Of a stretch of DNA of 64,000 nt, positions 23,333 through 33,437 are shown piece after piece. Both the position numbers and the translations under genes were made by a program. The stretch lies in the NCBI GenBank assembly GCA_001599755.1, contig BCHX01000002.1, positions 930,001 through 994,000 on the forward strand. Direction: 5' to 3'. The stretch's first letter is position 1; every line of letters starts with the position of its first letter. Under the pieces are notes generated by a model that was not told the origin of the DNA, ran no database searches, and saw only the letters and a program-made list of their open reading frames with translations. Source of the stretch: Gliomastix tumulicola. Its lineage: Eukaryota; Ascomycota; Sordariomycetes; Hypocreales; Bionectriaceae.

Positions 23333-25171
23333 ATGGCATCGCTACTTCTCTGCTTGATTTTCAGCACGGCCCTTGGCCCCCTGGCTGCTGCGCTGAAGGT
23401 CGAGGCCATTGAGAGCCCGAATTTCAATGTCACGGCGGCGCTAGAGACTCATGGCATCTTCGCAGGCGACGTACCGGGTCTCAAAGACTTCGGGGAAGGC
23501 CCTGTGTCCAATTGCCCGTCTGCGGTCCGTAGATGATATCAGTTTTGCCATCTTCCTATTTGCAGCCCAGGCTGATGATTCTTTGTCCAGTGCCGCGCGC
23601 TCGAGTTCTTGTATGGAAATGACGCTGTACTGGTGGAACGACGAGGCGGTGAAGGTGGAGGTAAGACCCCCTACGACGAGTTCCTCGACAGCTTTTGGTC
23701 GGGAATCCAGGGCGGCGTCACTCCAACGTGCATTTTCGAGCCTCAGGTGGCGGCCGACTTATCCGTCTTGATCCTCATCTCGCGCTTCACACAGTGTCCT
23801 TTTGCAGGGCGGAGTGGTGGCCACGCTGCTTTCACGGGCGCGTCCAATGTTGAGGACGGCATCACCGTGTCTTTAGCCAAGTTCACGGATGTGTCCCTAT
23901 CCGAGGATCGCAAGATTGCCGCTGTCGGGGCTGGCAACATCTGGGGCCCTGTCTACGAGTACCTCGAGCCATACAATCTCACAGTCATCGGTGGTCGGCT
24001 GTATAATGTCGGGGTCGGTGGCTTGACCCTGGGAGGTGAGATCGCCCCCCTTTCTGTTGTTGGCAGCCAGATTGATTTTGTTTTGCAGGTGGTGTATCCT
24101 ACTTCTCCAACAAGCATGGATGGGCCTGTGATAATGTAGAGAGCTACGATGTACGTGCTCTCCCCATCAGTCCAATACCCCGAGCCCAGCTAATTCCATC
24201 TCGATCAGGTCGTCCTGGCTAATGGAGCCCTCACCCAAGTCAGTCACACATCGCACCCAGACTTGTACTGGGCTCTCCGCGGGGGTGGCAACAACTTGGG
24301 CATTGTCTACCAGTTCAACTTGAAGACTGTGGCTCTTCCCGGAGGCAATATATGGGCAGGCTCGCGAACATACACGGAAGACCAATTCCCAGCCGTGTTT
24401 AGTGCCTTTACCAACATGATCGACAACACGGCAGATGACCTGGAGGCCAACTTTTACCTTGTATGGGTCATCACGCCCGACGGTGTCAAGTTGGCTATCC
24501 CGGCAGTATGGCACGAAGATGTTCGCATCGGAGGCGACGCGCCGTCCTTCGCCGGGTGGAATGCCATCCCGGCCATTGACGACACTACACGGATCCGTAA
24601 CGTTGTTGAATGGGGCAAGGAGACACTTGAATCTGTCTCGTACGGCCAGCGTCAGGTCTTCTACATGACTACTATCAAATCTGACTTGGCCGTACACCAG
24701 TTCGCTGTTGAGAAATTCTTTGAACTTGCCGCTGTGGCTGTAAGCGAAATTGAGGGATTCCAAGGGAATATTGTCACTCAAGGCATCAACGTGCCCCAGA
24801 TGGAGCAGATGCAGAAGAATGGCGGGAACGCCCTGGGTCTGGATCCGGCAGAGGGTGCCCGCTACATCATCCAAATTGCCATCCAGTGGTCCGATGAGAA
24901 GGACGACGACGCCGTCTACCGACTTGCTTCAGACGTCCTCTCATCGACCAAGGAAGAATCCATCCGCCACGGAGCTGAAAGTGACTACGTCTACATGAAC
25001 TATGCGAGCATGTTCCAAGACGTCATCAGCAGCTATGGGCCAGTCAACAAGGCGAGGCTTTTGGAGGTCAGCAAGAAGTACGACCCGCAGCAGGTCTTTC
25101 AGAAGCTTCAGCCGGGATACTTCAAGCTTGAGCGTGCCCCTTTTCCAGGCACGGATTTCTTTTCTCACTAG
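23333..25171 (+). CDS. Secreted BBE-like FAD-linked oxidoreductase
   Basis: Four exons fit: 23333-23524, 23591-24035, 24089-24150 and 24209-25171, giving 553 aa. MASLLLCLIFSTALGPLAAAL is a signal peptide. The FAD_binding_4 domain shows TQCPFAGRSGGHAAF, where the His of RSGGH is the usual covalent FAD attachment, then TVIGGRLYNVGVGG and GVSYFSNKHGWACDNV across the third exon. The C-terminal BBE segment has YMNYASMFQDVISSYG. Such enzymes oxidise sugars, alkaloids or secondary metabolites with O2 and are common in fungal biosynthetic and secreted sets. An insertion of about ten residues (RRGGEGGGK) sits before YDEFLDSFWS and may reflect an unrecognised small intron. It is the first gene of the accessory block ending near 34.7 kb. 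Confidence 0.9.
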
Positions 25172-25379
25172 GCAATCGTCGACGGTCAACATTGTCTCAA
25201 GGCTCAAATACGATTGTAGCTTGTAGTCGTATTTGTTAGAAATTTTCTACTGAATATGAATGAAGTAGAATCACTCTGAGCCCCCTCATAGGCTTCCCTT
25301 CCGCCCATGTCTCCATATTCCCAGGCTTCTCGTGTGCTGATTTCGTGATTTCGTGTGGACCCAACGCAGTTTGAGGCGT

Positions 25380-26447
25380 TTACAACAGTTCGGGCAGCGA
25401 CTCGACAAGCTCCAACACCTTGTGATCATCAAGCGCAGCAGCATAGCGCTCGGCCATAGGAAACACCCATTCTCTCGGTTGCATTTCATACGGACACATA
25501 ATTGGTCCAACACCGGCCAGCAGAGACTTCTTGTACTCGACCAAGACATCCTCATCGCCGCTAGATAAGGATGGTCCCCCGAATCTCTCCAGGTTCTGCA
25601 AGTAATGGTCAAGAATATCCAGCTCCTTTGCACGTCGAGTCTCGACATCCAACGCACCACCGATGAGATACGCCACGTCATGGAACGCAGATCCGATATG
25701 AATCATCTGCCAGTCGAGAAACCTCGGGGCGCTACCTTCGACAAGGTACGTGTTTGAAACATGCGCGTCGCCGTGAAGGAGACACTGGAATTTGGGATTG
25801 CGAGTCCGGTAATGCTTCTTGAGCACCGCGGCGACGCGGTCTTGATCCTTCATGTACTCCGGAATAAGGGGGCGCCCGGCCGAACGGACGACTTGTTCGT
25901 ATGTTTGCATCAGATGAAGCAGTGCTTGGTCGTAGTCAGACGTGAGCCACGGGTAATCGGCGTGCTTGACACCCCAGGTCCTGCCATGCAGCGCCGCCAA
26001 CTGTTCCACCCCGGCGAGGACGCTGGCAACAGACCAAGGAGCTGAAGGAGTTCCAAATGAATAGCCCGCCGCTTTCAAATCATCCATGATGATAATGCCC
26101 TGACCCTCGCCATGTCCCGCCCAGTACACGTTCGGAAGATCCATATTTTGAAGCGAGGGAGCTACTTTTGTGTAGAAGTCAACCTCCCGTTTATAGATTG
26201 TGACAACAAACGGCATCATCTCGATGAGAGCTGGGTTGAAGCCACCTTTGAGGCAGATGTTTGCCGGTAGTGGTGCGTTTTCGTCTTCGTAGGTGACGGT
26301 AATGAAGACCTTGGTTGCTGTGCCAGGTAGGATGTTTCTGGTCATCACAGTCTTGATCTTGTAGCCCAGGACTTGAGAAAGCCAGCCTGAAGTGATATCT
26401 TCTAGAAGCAGGGGCAACCCCTCCCGAGTGTTATCAGAAAGCGCCAT
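25380..26447 (-). CDS. APH/CHK-like small-molecule kinase
   Basis: 355 aa from the ATG at 26447 (MALSDNTREGLPLLLEDI); the open frame continues 95 codons further up, but that part is not kinase-like. It has the phosphotransferase core: an ICLKGG strand with the probable ATP-binding Lys near 67, the Brenner motif LLHGDAHVSN (catalytic Asp D227, Asn N232), and FLDWQ with the metal-binding Asp D245. This is the aminoglycoside phosphotransferase / ecdysteroid-kinase-like superfamily, which phosphorylates hydroxyl groups of small molecules. The substrate is unknown. It is convergent with the BBE oxidase and in tandem with the MFS transporter. Confidence 0.85.
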   Translation of the reverse strand: MALSDNTREGLPLLLEDITSGWLSQVLGYKIKTVMTRNILPGTATKVFITVTYEDENAPLPANICLKGGFNPALIEMMPFVVTIYKREVDFYTKVAPSLQNMDLPNVYWAGHGEGQGIIIMDDLKAAGYSFGTPSAPWSVASVLAGVEQLAALHGRTWGVKHADYPWLTSDYDQALLHLMQTYEQVVRSAGRPLIPEYMKDQDRVAAVLKKHYRTRNPKFQCLLHGDAHVSNTYLVEGSAPRFLDWQMIHIGSAFHDVAYLIGGALDVETRRAKELDILDHYLQNLERFGGPSLSSGDEDVLVEYKKSLLAGVGPIMCPYEMQPREWVFPMAERYAAALDDHKVLELVESLPELL

Positions 26448-26914
26448 TGTTTCGGTTGTTCGCAGTGCAGGTGGGCAGAATTCGTGACCCAAGCTGGGAA
26501 CAACCCGCCTTTTAATAGTTATCAGCAGGTCTAGGATAGTTCCAGTGCTTTGCAATTTGAAATCATGGAGCCATCGTCGTTCCAAAGGTCCAGGGAGGGA
26601 ACAAGCCCACACTATTAGTGCACAGAATCGCAGTAAGCTTACTACAAGCCTCTGCATTAGCACATGTAACGCTACCCCATAGAATCTGACCGCATGACTG
26701 CCAGAAGCTGGAAACGGAAAGCTGTGCATCATCGGATGGATACGATGGGTATCGCTGATCTGATCACTCCAAGGGAGGAGGATTTAGACAGAAAATCAGG
26801 GTGAAGTCACAGGTACCTAGGGTCTTTTTATTGATGGTGACAACGTCTTGGACAATTCTAGGTCATTACACCCCATGGGCTGTCCCATGTATATCGCTGG
26901 TTTATGACCACACC
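26448..26914. other. Intergenic region
   Basis: The 5' flank of the kinase gene and the 3' flank of the MFS gene. I looked for the CCCCCAAA motif of the nearby divergent promoters and did not see it here. Confidence 0.5.
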
Positions 26915-28558
26915 TCACAGCCGATACACGAAGCCCTTGGTCTCCCAGTCTGTCAAGTCATCCGAGTTCCCAGCAGAGGATGTCTGGATATCATCACGGG
27001 CAGCTTCAACTTCCATACCCTTCGACTTGTTCTTCCATACCAAATATGCTCGGAGTACCAGAGGAGTGATCATAGCCAGGCCAAAGCAGACCATCACGGC
27101 CCGGAATCCCGTCGCGTAGCGGGGAGCCTCAACGGCCTTGAAGAACTGGGGTCCGGCGATGTTCCCAGCGCAATATACCAGGAACAGTATAGCTGTAACA
27201 GTCATCTTCTTGGTCGCGCCCTTGGTGTTGCAGGCGACGAGGCCGAGCGCCAGCGGATTGGACGCGTACCCCGTCTGGAGCAAGTAGTAGCCGAAGAGTC
27301 GGATGCCCTTGCCATGAAGCGAGTAGATGATGGCAGAGCCGACGACGGGTGGGAGGAGCACAGCGGCAATCAGCCAAGTGTTCACGTTGGAGTAGCGGCT
27401 GGCAAGCCACCCGGAGCCCCAGATGGCGGTCCCTGCCACAAAGTGACCGGGGATGCTGAAGAGCACGGTGTCCAATGGAGAGAAGCCAAAACCATTGATG
27501 ACGAGGTTGCCGAAGTTTTGGAGGCCGCCGTTGCATATCTGGGTCAAGAAGTAGATGACCAGGATGCCCCAAGTCTTGGGATCGATAAACGCCTCCTTGA
27601 CTTGATACAGCTTCCATTCACCAGTGACCAGAGGGTCGAGGGTTCCCGTACCATTCTTGGCGACACGGCTCTCGGCCCAGGATTTCTCTTCCTCGGTCAG
27701 GAACTTTGCTTGTCTGATCGTGTCAGGGAGGATGAGGATCATGACAATGCCCCATAGGAATGTCAACACTCCAAAGATCTGTGATTTTGATCCTATATTA
27801 GCTCGCGTTGCCGGTGACTGCATATCCAGGAAGGCTCACAATGAAAGTCCACCGCCACGGTTCAAGACCGTTCTCGATGTGGCCAAGCCCGTAAACAACC
27901 AAAGCCAACGTGGTAGCACCGATATCTGCGCCAACGAACCATGAGCCAGTGCGAACGGGAGCTTCCTCTCTAGTGTACCACTGTGAAACGAGGTACACGA
28001 AGCAGGGTACGGGCGTGGCCTCCAGGAAACCCAGAAGGAAGCGTGTCGCGGCGAGTCCGGCGAAATTTGTCGAAGCCGCAGTACAGGCAACGACGATGCC
28101 CCAGGCCATGACTGTGCACGACAGGTATTTGCCCACCGGGAGCTTTTGGATGAGGATGGTGGTTGGGTACTCCCAGAGCATGTACCCAAAGTAGAAGATG
28201 CTAGACAGCCAGCTGAATTGCTGTCCTTTGAGGTTCTACAGAGGAGCAAGTCAGTAAGCTTAGCATGTTAGTATCTGTGATTGATGTGAGAACTCACTGT
28301 CGACTGGATAATGCCGAAGATGGCACTTTGACCAAGCAGGATCTTGTCGATAAAATTCATAGTCCAGGTTATCATGCAGCAGAGGATGATTCGTTTATCA
28401 ATCTTGCGAACAACCTGCTTTGCCCAGACGGGATCTACATCATGAAGCTCGCCAGACGCGACATCGGTCGCTAAAGGGCTTTGCGGTGCGATGCTGGCCT
28501 TTTCATCGATAGGAAAAGGGCCGCCGGTCTCCGGCTCCAGCTGTTTTTCAGTTGCCAT
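26915..28558 (-). CDS. MFS transporter, allantoate-permease (Dal5/Tna1) type
   Basis: Three exons, 28558-28298, 28235-27840 and 27778-26915, give 506 aa. The start MATEKQLEPETGG is followed by a hydrophilic N-tail and KIDKRIILCCMITWTMNFID, the typical first helix of the anion:cation symporter branch that includes yeast Dal5 (allantoate, ureidosuccinate) and Tna1 (nicotinate). Twelve hydrophobic segments can be counted; the loop after helix 6 holds LPDTIRQAKFLTEEEK, with the LPD-P/T signature of this branch. It is predicted in the plasma membrane. It is transcribed divergently from the C2H2 regulator across about 450 bp with a CCCCCAAA array, so the two are probably co-regulated. The substrate is unproven. 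Confidence 0.9.
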
Positions 28559-29009
28559 TGTGAAGGGGCTGGGAGGCGATCTGTGTCCGTCGACAATTGG
28601 ATGCGAGTCTGGATAATCGCGCTGGAAACTAACACAGACATGTCGAATACCAGCTTATTCGAGCTCAGGACGAGCCAGACTTATGTATGTCCTGGAAATC
28701 TTATAAAGGTACAGGATGTTATCTAGTTTGATATTAACACACTCGTGAGTAGCCTTATCATGACACGCTTGGCTTCCCCAGTCCAATTCCTCGTTATTAC
28801 CGAGGAGCTGGATAATAGAGGCTTATCAAGATCCACGATGGCTATCAAGCACCGTCAAGACTTAGCCTGAATCTGGGTGGGTCTCCTGATAAGAAAGTCG
28901 ATTCTGAGCAGCTTAAAGTCTCGTAGAACCCCCAAAGCCCCAAAGCCCCCAAAGCCCCCAAACACCCCGCAAACACCCCGCATCTTGGTTTCCTTCGTGA
29001 GCAGAGACA
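28559..29009. promoter_or_regulatory. Divergent MFS / C2H2-regulator promoter
   Basis: This 451-nt region separates the MFS start at 28558 (-) and the regulator start at 29010 (+). The most striking content is the C-rich array at 28929-28980, about 30-80 nt from the regulator's ATG. Confidence 0.7.
28929..28980 (+). promoter_or_regulatory. CCCCCAAA-type motif array
   Basis: Four consecutive CCCC(C)AAA(G/C) units followed by two ACCCCGCAA-like units. The same core recurs at 33150-33183 in the deaminase/dioxygenase promoter. A C2H2 regulator with an SRSEHLRRH finger helix, of a type that often reads GGG/CCC triplets, is encoded right beside it. Binding is inferred. Confidence 0.6.
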
Positions 29010-31683
29010 ATGCAGGCCGATAAGGAGGACAGACGAAGAGTCCGAGACCGAGAGCGACGAAAGATCCGACAGGCAAGCAAATCTCACATATGTGACCATC
29101 CTGGTTGCGGCAAGGTCTTCTCCAGAAGCGAACATCTGAGGCGACACGCACTGAACCGCAAGTCCCTCCTCTCTTTGACCCTCGAGCTCGCTCGTAGCAG
29201 CCTTGATGAACTGACATCTCGCGCCTCGCGCCTCGCTTCTCGATCTAGACAGCAAAAGCGAGAACTGGAACTGTGACTACTGCCCAAAAACCTTCGTCCG
29301 TAAAGATCTCTGGCAACGACACCGGAGGGTCAGGCATTCAGATGGGAATTCAAACCCCGCACCACGTCAAGATGGATCGCCGCTACAGGATCGTTCTCGA
29401 TCAGAGTCGGTGATAGCGACCGCCGAGGGTCTCGACGCAGCCCAGCCAGGGTCCCCACGGCCGGAACCGACCACTTATCGAGGTGAGGATGCAGAAGACG
29501 ACTGGGACGCGGCAGATCCTGGCTACTCGGATTCTGCCGCCGAGTTTTCGCTCTGGCAGGAATGGATGATCGAAGATCAGCCCCAAACCGATCTGGACTT
29601 CGGAGCAGACCTACCCTGGCTCTTTGGAAGTGCGGAAACCGGCGTGAGCCCTCAGACCTATGACAATGGCAGTCATGAACCCGCGCCCCCGAGAAAGGTG
29701 TCAGGCCCTGCGGTAGACTCCATACCAGAAGGGTCTTCGGAAAATGCGGCCGAGGTCGCTCTTGAAGCGAGCTTTGACCTCTTGGCTCCGACCTGCGGGT
29801 TTCGCGTCTGCAAGAGCTTGACACGCCTTCACCGGCAGCAGCTATTGGAGATGCTGTCCTCGGACCTCGCGTACCTCGAACCAAGCGCACTGACATTAGC
29901 AAGCCTTCTGCAGGGCGTCCATCTGTTTTGCCGATTTGTCAGCAAGGAATACCCCATCGTGCACAGCTATCACCTGATACCGCCAGCCGATTTTGAAAAG
30001 GCTCTATCAACGCAGTTTGGCCTCGAAAGCCCACCGGAGCTGCTCTGGGCTGTCATCACCCTCGGCTGGACAGTTCTTGACCGACAAAAGTATGGAGCAT
30101 ACCACGATATTGGTAGAAAGATTCAGGCCATCCTGAGACGGAGGATCATAGCTGTAAGATTCCGTTTCCCAAGCAATTCGCCACCCCTAATAGACTGCCT
30201 CCTTGACTGACTATTTTCATCGCAATTATAGCACCCGCTCCTGCACTTCTCCCCACCAATCTGGCTGGTGCAGACGCTCCTTCTATGCCTGGTGTTTGCA
30301 CGATATCATGGATCCCGAGAAGCGAATGGCTTTGCATCCGTGTTTCACGGCGTGCTAATTAAAGTAAGAACTCGTCTTCTATGGCACAGTTTGAGTATTC
30401 CAGTTGACAACACAGGTGGTAAACCGCATGGACCTTCAACAGACTAGCGTCATACAGTCACCTGCCGCTGACAAAGTCGACACAAACATGTCATCATGGT
30501 TCCAATGGATTCGAGACCAGACTGTCATCAGGTAGGTTATGGGCGGCAGTCCTCATCACAAACCTTGACCTACAAGAAGCTGATGTGTCTCAGGATCGTG
30601 TTTCAAGCTTTCATCATGGATGTTCAGCAGTCCCTTCTACATGGTGGAGAATTCTGGCTCAGCCCATTCTATCTGACCCTACGACTACCAGAGGGTGATG
30701 AGGCGTGGTTCTGCCCGTCACTCGAGACATGGCTACGACGTTCCCGACCTGCAGAAGCAGAGATGCCGGACTTCATATCCGCCCTGAAGCTCTTCTGGAA
30801 TTCGCAGACGATAACAAAAGCACCACGCACCCTGCCCCGCGCAGTCAAGCTGCTGATGTATGGCATCCTCGCACTAGCCCACGACATGAAGCATAGAAAC
30901 GACAACTCGTTCTCGAGCAGGACCGCCTATACCTCCGAAGCCCTCGGTTCTCGTGTATCGAGGTCTTTCCAAACGTGGCTACAGTGGTGGGATCAGACGT
31001 GTCATCAGCCGCATCTGGAGACGATCTACCTCTGGCGCAATTGTGCATGTGTATTTCGCCTAGGACATACACTCTATGAAGTTAACGCGTCCAACTGGCG
31101 AATCTTGGTTGGAGTGGACTATATCGATGGCAGACGCGTCGCATCGGCTGAGTATGGGAGGGCGAAGCGAAACATCCGGAATTGGGCGAGATCAGAAAGG
31201 GCTGGCTTGGGGCTGAGAAGTGAGTGTCCGTCCCATTCATCCTTGAAAATCCCCCACCCATCCATGTCTCTCTCGAAGGTAATAATCGATGACTGACTGA
31301 AAGATTTACGACAAGACGCTGCCGCCCTTATTCAAGACCGACTTAATCCGACGTACGTAAAGGAGGCGCATTGCGAGCATTGCAACTGGGGCCTTTACAT
31401 AGCTGGTCTTGTCTGCTGGGGGCTTGGATTCGTCACTCAAGGATCAGTGACCACCCGGTTCAGAAGCTCGAGAGGAGCAAGAGAGGACGCTAATCGATAC
31501 CTCGCCGCTATTGCCAACACCCAAAGGAGCCCCCAGACTCCGGCAACCTTCTCGAACGAGACCGCTGGCTTGCTCCTTGTGCTTCTAAACCTGCTTCGAA
31601 GTAGCTCAGATGGGGAAGAACATCTTATAGATGAGAGCATCAGGTCACTTGTTCGTATAACGGGGTCAGGTGCTCTAGCATAA
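29010..31683 (+). CDS. C2H2 zinc-finger transcription factor with fungal_trans domain
   Basis: Six exons: 29010-29157, 29249-30153, 30232-30363, 30416-30531, 30594-31219 and 31304-31683, giving 768 aa. Two C2H2 fingers lie at the N-terminus: C28/C33/H46/H50 (HICDHPGCGKVFSRSEHLRR) and C58/C61/H74/H79 (NCDYCPKTFVRKDLWQRH). The first intron has a GC donor (C|GCAAGT) and TAG acceptor; this choice creates H50 and the family-typical HALNH linker. An acidic, serine-rich region follows, then a helical middle region (LLQGVHLFCRFVSKEYPIVH, SPPIWLVQTLLLC) matching the fungal_trans regulatory domain. It is predicted nuclear. Position between two divergent gene pairs suggests a local pathway regulator. 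Confidence 0.88.
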
Positions 31684-31857
31684 AGAGCAACATCATTTGG
31701 CTAGGCACGAACGATGTGCGTGCGCGATTTGGATATACGTTCACTGTTCGTTTTTGGAAGAGCTTGACCTCACGGAGGTAGACCAATCTTTATTGTGAAG
31801 AGAGACTCGCTGGGATAGGTTCCAAAAAAAAAATACACCACCGATTTCTTATTCTGC

Positions 31858-32991
31858 TCAGTGTTTCACGAAGTATGCTTCTACCTCCTCTCTAAGCCGC
31901 TGCTTTACATCTTCAGGTGCCCATGACATCTCAATGGACGTGTTCTGACACTGAACAATCTCGGCATCACTGAAGCCTCCGGCGACCTTGGCTAGGACCA
32001 GATTCCCTTCTGTATAGTGACCCATCATGTATGGTGGATCGTCGCTATTGAAGGTCACACGCAAGCCAGCCTCGAATAGAGTGCGAGCTGATTGCCAGAT
32101 GGGATGGTCAGAATGATAGACTGCATAGGTCCACGGGCACAGCGTGAGACAGATGTCTTTCCTCTGGGCGAGTTGGATGAGCTCCGGTTTGTCTGCAATG
32201 TTGATCCCATGATCGCAGCGGTCGGCGCCAGAGCCTGCCACCGAGGTCAAGACCTGGCGGATGTGGTCGTGTGTTCCCGGCATGTCTGGATCACAGTGGA
32301 TGGTGATCTTGAAACCATCCCTGCGAGCTTGAGCCAGTATGTCCTCAAACAAGGAGGGCGGATGGTCGATCTCGTTGCCAGCGAGGCCAACACCAACGAC
32401 CATGCTCGAGCGGTAAGGCAGGGCAACACTTTGGTAGTTATCCCAGGCCTCCTCGAGGGGCTTAGCACGATTCAGCACCATGATCCAGCGTACGACGACG
32501 CCCAGCCCTTCCAATGCATCCTTCTGAGCGCGACTGTAGCCGTCCATGAAGACAGATGGCGAGATCCCACGGTGACGATGGGAATGTGGACCGAAGAAGA
32601 GTTCGACGTAGCGGACCGACTCGGCAGCGCAGCGCTCGAAGAATGCCATCGCTAGCTCGTAGAAGTCTAACTCGGTCTGCAGAACCCTCACACCCTCGTC
32701 AAAGAGGTCGAAAAAGGTGACTGTTGCCACATTCCTGTCGCCGAGCACACGGAAGCTAGGCTCGTATGCCTTCTCCAGCTGCGCGAGGTCGGTGAATTCG
32801 AGTTGTCTGGACTCGCTCCGCAGTGGGATATTGTTTCTCTGTGCCAGACGCCAGCGAAGGGCTGGGGTTATGGTTCCCTCTATGTGCGTATGCAACTCGA
32901 CTTTGGGCAGTTTGTGGATGAAAGGATCTTTCCCAGTGGCACAGAGGTCGCTCAGCCGCCTGAGCTCTTCGATAGGGATAGTGTTGCCCAT
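31858..32991 (-). CDS. Adenine/adenosine deaminase-family metal-dependent hydrolase
   Basis: 377 aa, single exon, ATG at 32991 (MGNTIPIEELRRLSDL). All key zinc and catalytic blocks are visible: KVELHTHIEG with H34 and H36, KITIHCDPD, DRCDHGINI with the catalytic-His region, and VTFNSDDPPY with the metal Asp pair. The RCDHGIN form is closer to fungal adenine deaminase (RIDHGVN) than to animal adenosine deaminase, but the protein is divergent, and GLAGNEID replaces the usual DLAGDE. The expected reaction is hydrolytic removal of an exocyclic amino group from a purine or related ring. It is divergent from the dioxygenase gene across 446 bp. No signal peptide, so probably cytosolic. Confidence 0.88.
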   Translation of the reverse strand: MGNTIPIEELRRLSDLCATGKDPFIHKLPKVELHTHIEGTITPALRWRLAQRNNIPLRSESRQLEFTDLAQLEKAYEPSFRVLGDRNVATVTFFDLFDEGVRVLQTELDFYELAMAFFERCAAESVRYVELFFGPHSHRHRGISPSVFMDGYSRAQKDALEGLGVVVRWIMVLNRAKPLEEAWDNYQSVALPYRSSMVVGVGLAGNEIDHPPSLFEDILAQARRDGFKITIHCDPDMPGTHDHIRQVLTSVAGSGADRCDHGINIADKPELIQLAQRKDICLTLCPWTYAVYHSDHPIWQSARTLFEAGLRVTFNSDDPPYMMGHYTEGNLVLAKVAGGFSDAEIVQCQNTSIEMSWAPEDVKQRLREEVEAYFVKH

Positions 32992-33437
32992 CTTTGGACT
33001 GAAAATTGCTGCTATTTCAGTGACTTGATGGAACGATGCTCTAGAAAAGGCACGATGCCAACTCAATTATCATGCCCAATGAAGATTATGTCTCCGCATT
33101 ATCGGTCCTCGGATAAGTCCAGTCGTGGAGATCGGCGGGCTCCTCAAGTGGGCCTTTGGGGATAGCCCCCAAACGCCCCCAAATTTCTTGATGGTACTTA
33201 TCTTGGGCCCTGCTCATTGATGGCCAAGCACGGCACCATTGATAACTGATAGTGAACAACACGGAGAATACCAGAGTTTCATTACCGCTCTAGAGGCGAC
33301 CACCCATGCTTTACCATCCATATCAGTCAGTGTGACTTTCGCCCGACGAACGACTGCTTGAACACCTGATAGAGGGGTTTTCAACGCAAACATCTACTTC
33401 GACATCTTTTCTCATCCTGACCCCAAGTCGACTCATC
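32992..33437. promoter_or_regulatory. Divergent deaminase / dioxygenase promoter
   Basis: A 446-nt shared promoter. It contains the C-rich motif cluster at 33150-33183 that resembles the array beside the C2H2 regulator. Nothing else distinct was seen. Confidence 0.7.
33150..33183. promoter_or_regulatory. CCCCCAAA-type motif cluster
   Basis: Three copies: one inverted (CCTTTGGGG) and two direct (GCCCCCAAA, CGCCCCCAAA), within 34 nt. The same core is repeated in the regulator/MFS promoter 4.2 kb away. Confidence 0.6.
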
